Of a stretch of 41,370 bases of DNA, positions 8,504 to 15,412 are shown piece by piece. Below the pieces are notes generated by a model. It was not told the DNA's origin and made no database searches. It saw nothing but the letters and a program-made list of their open reading frames with translations. The position numbers were made by a program, and so were the translations under genes. The stretch is from Flavobacteriales bacterium (GTDB taxonomy: Bacteria; Bacteroidota; Bacteroidia; Flavobacteriales_F; PHOS-HE28): the NCBI GenBank assembly GCA_016788485.1, contig JAEUSV010000116.1, forward strand, positions 1 to 41,370. Reading direction: 5' to 3'. The stretch's first letter is position 1. Each line of letters begins with the position of its first letter.

Positions 8504-11500
8504 GGTGTGACCGGCACGAGCTCGCCGGTGCGTGTGTAGAGCAGATGGCCGCTCACCCCGGGCAAGCCCAGTTCGCGGAGCAGCCGCATGTAGCCGCGCA
8601 CCTGTTCGTGGTGGGTGTCCGATGGCCTGCCGGTCTTGATGTCGAGCACGCGGGTGGCATCGGGTAGCAGCACGATGCGGTCGGGCCTTGCGGTGTGCCC
8701 CTCGCGCGTGATGATGTCCGTTTCGATGCGGGCCTCGGTGCCTGGCGCGAAGTAGAGGTCAAGACCCGGTGTGCGCAGCAAGGCCTCGAGCTGTTGCTGC
8801 AGGCGCGCGCCGTCCGTGGCGTCGAGGTCGCCCAGCCGGGTGGCGCGCATGATCGCGGCCTGCAGGTCGCCCACGTCCTTCATTTCGGCGAGCAGGGCAT
8901 GCACCAGGTTGCCGTGCACGCGGTCCCGCGCCGGCTCGGCCGGGTCCCATCCTTCGGGGGCCTGTCGGCGAAGGGCCAGACGGCCGCGCCAGCCTTCACG
9001 CGGTGCCACGGGCAGGTGTTCCATCGGTGGCTGCGCACCACGGTCGCGGGCCCGCTCGCGCTGTCCGAAGGTCCAGCCGCCATCGGCGTGCGCGGGGCCC
9101 AGGTGCGCGAGCAGCGCGGTGGTGATGGGGTCCTTCGCTTTCGTGTCCACGCCGACGTACAGCCGTTCCACGGGCCGTGTGAAGGCCACGTAGAGCATGT
9201 TCAGCTGGTCGAAGAGCGCGAGCTCGCGCTCCTCGTTCACCTCGGGAAGCTCCGCGGCCTCGATCTCCTTGCGCATCGATACCAATGCGCTCGGGAGCTC
9301 CGGCACCGCCTCGCCGGGATGGACCCAGATCCGTGTGAGCTTGTTGCCCCGTCCGTTCATCGCGGTGGTGGGCACGATGGTCACGGGATACTGGAGGCCC
9401 TTCGCCTTGTGCACGGTGAGGATGCGCACGGCCGTGGCATCGTTGGTGAGCTCCACGGCGCGTTCGCTGCCGCTGCGTTCCCAATGCTCGAGGAAGGCGG
9501 CCACATCGGGACCTTCGGACGTGGCGTGGGCATGCGCCTCGTCGAGCAGGAACAGCAGGAACGCATCGCTGGCAGGGTCGCAGCCGATGGCCTTGGCCAC
9601 CTGGCCGATGAGCTCGGTGAGGGGTGCCTGTGGGTCGATGCCGGGGTGGTCGGCCAGCCAGGCATCCATGCGCTCCGCCACCTTGGGCATCCGCCCGTCG
9701 ATGGGGTCGAAGGGATCGGCGGCCGCATCACCGGCGTTCAACAGGGCGAGGAGCTGCAGCGCTTGGGCGGCCTGCGCGGCATCGCGGTGGCGCAGGTAAT
9801 GGAGCACCGAGATGACGAGGCGTGTGGCGGGGTCGCCGCCGATGCGCAGCCCGTCCGGCGAGACCACGGCCATGCCATTGGCCACAAGGTGTTCGGCGAT
9901 CGCGGCACCCTGCCGGGTGGTGCGCACGAGCACGGCGATGTCGCCGGCCGGGTAGCCGTCCGCCAAGGCCTCCTGCACGAAGCGATGGGCCATCTCCACG
10001 TAAGCAACGGTCTCTTCGCTCTTCTCCCCGAGCGGTTCGAAGCGCACCAGGCCCTCCTCCTCCTTCCACGGTTCCTGTTGGTGCCCTTCGTAGGCCGCGC
10101 GGAGCGTTTCAGGAAGCACCTGCCGCAGGTCGGCGAAGAGCGCGTTGTTGAGCGCAATGATCGCCCGGCCCGATCGCCGGTTGTGCGCCAGCGGGGCTTC
10201 CTTCTGCTCCGCCTGGATCAGCTGTGCCTCGAGCTCATTGCCGCGTGGCAGGCGCTCCTTGCCGAAGATCCGCGGGAGCTGGATGAACTGCCGGACCTCG
10301 CCGTTGCGCCACCGGTAGATGGCCTGCTTGGCATCGCCCACGAGGAGCACCATGCCATCGGTGGAGAGGGCGTTCTCGATCAACGGCAGCAGGCAATGCC
10401 ACTGCAGCAGGGAGGTGTCCTGGAACTCGTCGATCAGGAAGTGCCGGTAGCGTTCGCCCAGGCGCTCGAACAGGAAGGGTGCCGGTTCCTCCTGCACGAT
10501 GCCGGCCACCTTGCGTGTGAGGTCGCTGAAGAAGGCGATACCCTGTGTGCGCTTGTACGCCTCGAGGGCGTTGTCGAGCAGGTGGAGGGTGGCCGAAGGC
10601 ATGAGGTCCCTGCGCACCGCACGGCGCACCGCCTGGATGCGGGCCTCGGCCTGCAGGGCTTCGACCTGGTCAAGGGCGTCCTCGAACATGGGCACCAGGC
10701 CGGCGATGGTGGCGATGGCGCCCTTCGAGGCCTTGCCGGAATGCCACTTGCCCGCCGAACGGGGCTTCAGGGTGTTCGCCCCCGGCATGGGCAGTTCCTC
10801 CACCGCGTTGGCCAGGCGTGTGAAGTAGCCGTGCGGCCCGCCCTTGCCATGCGCCATGTCCTCCGCATGGATGCCGTTGGCCTCCAGGGTGTCGAGCACC
10901 GTGCGGCCGATGGCCCGCACCTTCTCCTCGAAGGCCCGCAGCTCCCTGCGGAGCCTGCGGTCGAGCTCGATGAAGGTGCGCTCGCTCAGGGTGCGGAGCG
11001 CGGCGAGGTGCTCCACGGCCTCCTCCTTGGAAAGTTCCTTGGAGAGCTCGCGGATGGGCAGGTCGACGCGCCACGCTTTCTCATCCTCCACGAGCCCCTC
11101 GCAGATGGCCATGAGCAGCTCGGTGAGCGCGGGGTCGTTCCCGGCCTCGGCCAGGAGCAGTTCGACGGCCTCGTTGCGCACGTGCTCCTCGTCGGTGGTC
11201 ATGCGCAGGTCGTGGTCCAGGCGCAGGTCGCGGGTGAAGGGTTGGACCACCCGGCGGGTGAAGGCGTCGATGGTGCCGATGGCCACATCGCCCCAGTGGT
11301 GGACCATGTGGTGCATGGTGCGACCGGCGCGCTCCCGCAGCACGTCCTCGGAAAGGCGGAGGTCCTGGCACAGTTCGTCGCGCAGGCTGGCCACGGCCCC
11401 CCCGGTGGCGCCTTCGGCAAGGCCCTGCAGGTAGGTCATCACCCGCTCGCGCATCTCGCCCGCGGCCTTGTTGGTGAAGGTGAGGGCCAGCACATGCCGG

Positions 11501-11616
11501 TAGGCATCGCTCGCGTCGGTGTCCAGGCACTTGGACAGGTAATGCCGCACCAGGGCGTGGGTCTTGCCCGCGCCGGCGGAACTGTGCAGCACGATGAACC
11601 GGGGAGCTGCGTTCAT
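8500..11616 (-). CDS. addA: AddA/RecB-like UvrD-family helicase with C-terminal PD-(D/E)XK nuclease
   Basis: A 1038-residue ATP-dependent helicase-nuclease for double-strand-break repair. Helicase motifs appear in order: Walker A SSAGAGKT (12-19), TFTNKAAGEMRERV (motif Ia), FLIDEFQDTS (Walker B), VGDAKQAIYRWRNG (motif III), and TVHKAKGLQYPV (motif V). Near the C-terminus, RPDRIVLLPDATRVLDIKTGR has D992 and K994 of the nuclease site, followed by HHEQVRGYMRLL. The open frame runs upstream to 12591, but that extension is antisense to the lipoprotein genes. The ATG at 11616 (MNAAPRFIVLHSSAG) is the sensible start, because it places Walker A at the usual position and has a TATCTTCG box just before it. 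The AddB partner lies at 2872-5619. elaA is translationally coupled downstream. Confidence 0.9.
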   Translation of the reverse strand: MNAAPRFIVLHSSAGAGKTHALVRHYLSKCLDTDASDAYRHVLALTFTNKAAGEMRERVMTYLQGLAEGATGGAVASLRDELCQDLRLSEDVLRERAGRTMHHMVHHWGDVAIGTIDAFTRRVVQPFTRDLRLDHDLRMTTDEEHVRNEAVELLLAEAGNDPALTELLMAICEGLVEDEKAWRVDLPIRELSKELSKEEAVEHLAALRTLSERTFIELDRRLRRELRAFEEKVRAIGRTVLDTLEANGIHAEDMAHGKGGPHGYFTRLANAVEELPMPGANTLKPRSAGKWHSGKASKGAIATIAGLVPMFEDALDQVEALQAEARIQAVRRAVRRDLMPSATLHLLDNALEAYKRTQGIAFFSDLTRKVAGIVQEEPAPFLFERLGERYRHFLIDEFQDTSLLQWHCLLPLIENALSTDGMVLLVGDAKQAIYRWRNGEVRQFIQLPRIFGKERLPRGNELEAQLIQAEQKEAPLAHNRRSGRAIIALNNALFADLRQVLPETLRAAYEGHQQEPWKEEEGLVRFEPLGEKSEETVAYVEMAHRFVQEALADGYPAGDIAVLVRTTRQGAAIAEHLVANGMAVVSPDGLRIGGDPATRLVISVLHYLRHRDAAQAAQALQLLALLNAGDAAADPFDPIDGRMPKVAERMDAWLADHPGIDPQAPLTELIGQVAKAIGCDPASDAFLLFLLDEAHAHATSEGPDVAAFLEHWERSGSERAVELTNDATAVRILTVHKAKGLQYPVTIVPTTAMNGRGNKLTRIWVHPGEAVPELPSALVSMRKEIEAAELPEVNEERELALFDQLNMLYVAFTRPVERLYVGVDTKAKDPITTALLAHLGPAHADGGWTFGQRERARDRGAQPPMEHLPVAPREGWRGRLALRRQAPEGWDPAEPARDRVHGNLVHALLAEMKDVGDLQAAIMRATRLGDLDATDGARLQQQLEALLRTPGLDLYFAPGTEARIETDIITREGHTARPDRIVLLPDATRVLDIKTGRPSDTHHEQVRGYMRLLRELGLPGVSGHLLYTRTGELVPVTP

Positions 11617-11621
11617 TGTTC

Positions 11622-11629
11622 CGAAGATA
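11622..11629 (-). promoter_or_regulatory. Probable -7 box of addA
   Basis: The minus strand reads TATCTTCG, one base from TAnnTTTG, ending 5 nt before the addA ATG. This position predicts a leaderless or nearly leaderless transcript for addA-elaA. Confidence 0.4.
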
Positions 11630-11693
11630 GGATCACAAGCCTCGTACGGATGAATGTGACATGGATCATGGCCCCGCGCGAAGCGGCCAGGAC

Positions 11694-11701
11694 TACCTTT
11701 G
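11694..11701 (+). promoter_or_regulatory. Promoter -7 box of the MbnP/peroxidase operon
   Basis: TACCTTTG matches TAnnTTTG exactly and ends 5 nt before the ATG at 11707. It supports this ATG as the true start and suggests a leaderless mRNA. The 90-bp divergent region shared with addA contains no obvious operator palindrome. Confidence 0.6.
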
Positions 11702-11706
11702 CAAGG

Positions 11707-12492
11707 ATGCACAACGTAAGCCACAAGAGCTATTGGCGGCGGGCATGGCCTGCGCTGATGCTGGGAGCGCTCCTCATGGTCCAGTCGGGATGCAAGGATG
11801 ATGACCCGGTCACGCCGTCCACACCGGCTTCTACGACGACCACGTTGAAGCTGCGCATGGATTTCCTTGTGAACGGTGTGCCGTTCGATCCATCCAGCAT
11901 GACGGTGACGGACAGCTTCGGTGTGAAGATGAGCGTGAGCCGCCTGCGTTTCTTCCTCGCCAAGCCCTGGTTCCTGGATGACAATGGCGACACGGTGGCC
12001 ACCTTCCCCTCGACCTACCTGCTGCCCAGTCTTTTCGAGAACGGACAGGTGGTCACGCTCGGACAGGTGGACGCACACCTGCATACCATGGGCTTCCTGA
12101 TCGGGCTGGACAGTGCCACCAACCATGCGGATCCCCTGCAATGGACGGAAGCACCGCTCACGGATGCCACCATGCACTGGGGCTGGAACCCGGCGGTCGG
12201 CTACCAGTTCGTGCAGGTGGAGGGACGCTTCGACCAGAACGGGGATGGTATCGTGAACACCAGCGACCCCAACTTCTTCTACCACTGCGGCGGTGACGTG
12301 CTGCTTACCGAGAAGCAACTTGAAGTACATACCGACGCGGATGCGGGAGGAACGGTGGTGATCACGCTTGCCTGTGAGGTGGGCGATGTCTTCCGGGGGA
12401 TCGATGTGGTGCAGGACCCCGTGGGCGAGGTCCCCAGCCCGCTGACCCGCCGTGTCGTCGACAACCTTAAGAACGCCATCACTCATCCATGA
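11707..12492 (+). CDS. MbnP-like lipoprotein with surface-export motif
   Basis: A 261-residue lipoprotein; signal peptide and lipobox VQSGC with C29 lipidated. The next residues, KDDD, match the K-(D/E)2 lipoprotein export signal of Bacteroidota, so it is probably on the cell surface. The body fits the MbnP family, the partner of MbnH diheme enzymes in copper-linked methanobactin clusters: LKLRMDFLVNGVPF at the start, VSRLRFFLAKPWF, the Met/Trp motif MHWGW (156-160) followed by GYQFVQVEGRFD, and YHCGGD (H193). In studied MbnP a tryptophan is oxidised to kynurenine by MbnH and copper is bound; which Trp corresponds here I cannot say. The next gene starts within the stop codon (ATGA). The open frame extends far upstream, antisense to addA; the ATG at 11707 is chosen for its signal peptide and adjacent promoter box. 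There is no methanobactin precursor nearby. Confidence 0.8.
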   Translation: MHNVSHKSYWRRAWPALMLGALLMVQSGCKDDDPVTPSTPASTTTTLKLRMDFLVNGVPFDPSSMTVTDSFGVKMSVSRLRFFLAKPWFLDDNGDTVATFPSTYLLPSLFENGQVVTLGQVDAHLHTMGFLIGLDSATNHADPLQWTEAPLTDATMHWGWNPAVGYQFVQVEGRFDQNGDGIVNTSDPNFFYHCGGDVLLTEKQLEVHTDADAGGTVVITLACEVGDVFRGIDVVQDPVGEVPSPLTRRVVDNLKNAITHP

Positions 12493-13232
12493 AGCGCCTG
12501 GTCCCCTTCGTTCTGGTCGTTGCCGTCCTGGCCGGTTGCGGACGTGGTGAGCGTGCATCTGCTCCGGGCACGGTTCGGCTAACCGTGGCACCGATGTGGG
12601 ACGGTATGCCGTTCGACAAGAACACGATCTACACCAACATCAGTGACGAGCGGATCCAGGTGCAGCTGCTGAAGCTCTACCTGGGCGATGTGGCCCTGAT
12701 CTCCGCCGGCGGCGATACGGTGGATGTGTTCGATGTGGACCTCTTCACCCTGACCGATGGCCCCATCACGCGGAACTACCCGGCCCTATCGGGTGACTTC
12801 GATGCCGTGCATGTGGGCCTGGGCGTTCCGGCCGCATTGAACGGCATGAACCCCAGCATGTGGGCCAACAACGAGCCGCTGAGCGTGGTGAACGGGATGT
12901 ACTGGACCTGGGCCACCATGTACCGGTTCATGATCTTCGAAGGCAGGTTCGATACCCTGTCCTCTGGGATCGGAACGCCTCCCTACCAGTTCAGCATCCA
13001 CACGGGGCGGAATGAATGCTACCGGACGGGCTCGCTCCCGGTATCGTTCTCGTTGCAGCCCGGCGATACGGCGGACCTGCGCATTGAACTCGACCTCGCG
13101 CGCTTCTTCTACAGCGCCAACGACACCCTGTACATGGACACCGAGAGCCAGCAGCACGGGTCGCTTGGGGAGCTGCCGATGTCGCAGAAGTTCAGCGACA
13201 TGGTGATCGCGAGCATGTCGGCCCAACCCTGA
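12489..13232 (+). CDS. Second, divergent MbnP-like lipoprotein
   Basis: A 247-residue lipoprotein; the lipobox VLAGC gives C17. The following GRGERA lacks acidic residues, so periplasmic rather than surface location is likely. It resembles the preceding protein in layout: a beta-rich N-part (VRLTVAPMWDGMPFD), LLKLYLGDVALI, the paired-Trp motif MYWTW (137-141) with MYRFMIFEGRFD, then FSIHTGRNEC (H171, C177). The spacing between Trp motif and histidine is similar in both. It is therefore called a paralogous MbnP family member, though identity is low. It overlaps its upstream neighbour by four bases and lies 4 nt ahead of the first peroxidase, so it belongs to one operon. Pairing with one of the two diheme enzymes is inference. 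Confidence 0.7.
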   Translation: MKRLVPFVLVVAVLAGCGRGERASAPGTVRLTVAPMWDGMPFDKNTIYTNISDERIQVQLLKLYLGDVALISAGGDTVDVFDVDLFTLTDGPITRNYPALSGDFDAVHVGLGVPAALNGMNPSMWANNEPLSVVNGMYWTWATMYRFMIFEGRFDTLSSGIGTPPYQFSIHTGRNECYRTGSLPVSFSLQPGDTADLRIELDLARFFYSANDTLYMDTESQQHGSLGELPMSQKFSDMVIASMSAQP

Positions 13233-13236
13233 GCGC

Positions 13237-14256
13237 ATGCGCCGTTCCCTGGTCCCGCTCCTTATCGCCGCATTGCTCAGTGCCTGCGGAAGGGACCCGG
13301 ACTTGGAGACGGCGACATTGAGCACGGTGCCGTTCCCGCTCGAGCTCCCGCCCGGGGCGCCCATGCCCCCTGTGCCTGCGGACAACCCGCTCACCCTGGC
13401 CTCCGTGCAGTTGGGCCGAAAGCTGTTCTTCGATCCGCGGCTGTCTCGTCCGGAGGGAACCTCGTGCGCCACCTGCCACATCACCGCACGGGCCTTCGCC
13501 GACACCACTGCGAAGAGCGTCGGCGCCCAGGGGCTGAAGGGCATGCGCAACTCGCCCTCCCTCGGCAACGTGGCCTATCACCCCGGGTTGTTCCGGGATG
13601 GCGGCGTGCCCAACCTGGAGCTTCAGGTGATGGCGCCGCTCCATGATCACCTGGAGATGAACAGCGACATCAACGCTGTTTCGGCCGCGTTGCGTGACGA
13701 TCCGGAGTACGCCCGGATGAGCATCAAGGGCTACGGTGAACCGTTGACCCCCTGGGTGATCACGCGGGCCATTGCCAACTACGAGCGCACCCTGCTCAGC
13801 GGCTGGTCGCGATATGACCGTTACCTGCAGGGCGACCCCGGTGCGTTGACGGCGCAGGAGCAGGAGGGCATGCAGCTTTTCATGAGCCCCGCACTGAACT
13901 GTTCCGCCTGCCACAGCGGCTTCGACCTCAGTGACCACGGTTTCCACAATGTGGGCACCGCGCTGGACTACGGTAGCGATCCCGGTCGCCAGCGGATCAC
14001 CCTCGACCCCGCGGACGAAGGGAAGTTCAAGGTGCCCAGCCTGCGGAACGTCGCGCTCACCGCACCGTACATGCACGATGGTGGCATGAGCACCCTGGAG
14101 GAAGTGGTGGACCATTTCGCCACGGGGGGGCTGCCGCATCCGAACCGCAGTCCGCTCATGCAGCCGTTCGCGCTCACCGCTTCGCAACGCGAGGCGCTTG
14201 TCGCCTTCCTCCGAAGCCTTACCGATGAACGGTCGCTCGACCAGCTTGTCCCATGA
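13237..14256 (+). CDS. Diheme cytochrome c peroxidase/MauG-MbnH-like lipoprotein (first copy)
   Basis: A 339-residue lipoprotein; lipobox LLSAC gives C17, followed by GRDPD. Two c-type heme sites are present: CATCH (77-81) and CSACH (222-226). Family motifs include LGRKLFFDPRLS, RNSPSLGNVAYHPG, KFKVPSLRNVALTAPYMHDGG and a final TLEEVVDHF. It is the diheme peroxidase/MauG superfamily, acting outside the cytoplasmic membrane on hydrogen peroxide or by oxidising a protein partner. Context (two MbnP-like genes just upstream) favours an MbnH-like role. The usual W-D/E-G-R/G motif after the first heme reads LFRDGG here, so the tryptophan found at this place in many family members is replaced by arginine. 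The stop overlaps the start of the second copy (ATGA). Confidence 0.88.
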   Translation: MRRSLVPLLIAALLSACGRDPDLETATLSTVPFPLELPPGAPMPPVPADNPLTLASVQLGRKLFFDPRLSRPEGTSCATCHITARAFADTTAKSVGAQGLKGMRNSPSLGNVAYHPGLFRDGGVPNLELQVMAPLHDHLEMNSDINAVSAALRDDPEYARMSIKGYGEPLTPWVITRAIANYERTLLSGWSRYDRYLQGDPGALTAQEQEGMQLFMSPALNCSACHSGFDLSDHGFHNVGTALDYGSDPGRQRITLDPADEGKFKVPSLRNVALTAPYMHDGGMSTLEEVVDHFATGGLPHPNRSPLMQPFALTASQREALVAFLRSLTDERSLDQLVP

Positions 14257-15410
14257 AGAACGCCTTCCGCTACTACCTGATCGCCGCCATCGTTCCCCTG
14301 CTCGCCTCGGGATGCAAGGATGATGAGCCCGCCAACCCTTCCGGTGGCGGCGGGGCGAGCACACCGACCCCTTACACGCTCCAGATCCCGGCGAACTTCC
14401 CGCCCATGAACGTTCCGGCCAACAACCCCATGACGGTGGAGGGGGTGGAGCTGGGGCGCTTCCTCTTCTACGACAAGCGGCTCTCACTGGACAGCTCGCA
14501 GTCCTGTGCATCATGCCATGCGCAGGCCTTCGCGTTCACCGACAACGGGAACGCCGTGAGCACGGGCGTTGACGGTTCGGTCGGCACGCGCTCCAGCATG
14601 GCCTTGGTGAACCTGGGCTGGGGTACGAGCTTCTTCTGGGACGGTCGTTCCCCGACGCTGGAGGACCAGGTGCTCCATCCGGTGATCAATCCCATCGAGA
14701 TGAAGGAGACCTGGCCGCACGTGGTACAGAAGCTGCAGGCGGATCCGGCCTACCCCACGCTGTTCCAGCGCGCGTTCGGCAGTTCGGTGATCGACTCGGT
14801 GAACTGCGCGAAGGCCCTGGCGCAGTTCCTGCGCACCATGATCAGCGGCAATTCCAAGTATGACAAGGTGCAGCGTGGTGAGGCGTCCTTCACCCCTGAT
14901 GAGGCGGAGGGCTTCTTCCTGTTCCAGGCCGAGGGTGGTCCCGCTGGCCAGGTGATCTACCTGCCCGGTGGTGGCCAGGTGGTGGGCCAGGGAGGAGCGG
15001 ATTGCTTCCACTGCCACACGAACGCTGCGGGCCTGTTCACCGATGAGCAGTTCCATAACAACGGGCTCGACGCCACGTTCACCGACCTTGGCCGTGGTGA
15101 GGTCACCGGCGATCCCTTCGACATGGGCCGGTTCAAGACCCCCACGCTGCGCAACGTCGCCGTGAGCGGTCCCTTCATGCACGACGGCCGGTTCGCCACG
15201 CTCGAGGAGGTGATCGACCATTACGACGACGGAGGTCAGCCTTCGGCGACGGTGGATCCGTTCATGAAGTTCACCGACCCGGACAACACGATGGGGCTCA
15301 CGCCGCAGAAGAAGCAGCAGTTGCTCGCGTTCCTGAACACCCTTACGGACTGGGACTTCCTGAACGATCCGGACTTCCAGGACCCGGGCCCGCCGCAGCT
15401 GCCGGAGTGA
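14253..15410 (+). CDS. Diheme cytochrome c peroxidase/MauG-MbnH-like lipoprotein (second copy) with surface-export motif
   Basis: A 385-residue lipoprotein; lipobox LASGC gives C21, followed by KDDEP, a K-(D/E)2 surface export motif like that of the first MbnP. A low-complexity linker (GGGGASTPTP) precedes the enzyme domain. Heme sites are CASCH (85-89) and CFHCH (251-255). Other family motifs are LGRFLFYDKRLS, SSMALVNLGWGTSFFWDGRSP (with W129 kept, unlike the first copy), GRFKTPTLRNVAVSGPFMHDG and TLEEVIDHY. A short insertion between the halves, rich in Gly, precedes the second heme. It ends the four-gene operon; the stop lies 2 bp from the convergent oxidoreductase gene. Substrate is unknown: an MbnP-type partner or hydrogen peroxide are the candidates. 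Confidence 0.88.
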   Translation: MKNAFRYYLIAAIVPLLASGCKDDEPANPSGGGGASTPTPYTLQIPANFPPMNVPANNPMTVEGVELGRFLFYDKRLSLDSSQSCASCHAQAFAFTDNGNAVSTGVDGSVGTRSSMALVNLGWGTSFFWDGRSPTLEDQVLHPVINPIEMKETWPHVVQKLQADPAYPTLFQRAFGSSVIDSVNCAKALAQFLRTMISGNSKYDKVQRGEASFTPDEAEGFFLFQAEGGPAGQVIYLPGGGQVVGQGGADCFHCHTNAAGLFTDEQFHNNGLDATFTDLGRGEVTGDPFDMGRFKTPTLRNVAVSGPFMHDGRFATLEEVIDHYDDGGQPSATVDPFMKFTDPDNTMGLTPQKKQQLLAFLNTLTDWDFLNDPDFQDPGPPQLPE

Positions 15411-15412
15411 TC

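Noticed and set aside
8695..11706. A stop-free plus-strand frame of about 1000 codons running in frame into the MbnP gene
   Set aside because: It is antisense to addA, has no recognisable domains, and reflects high GC codon use. The MbnP gene has its own signal peptide and promoter at 11707.
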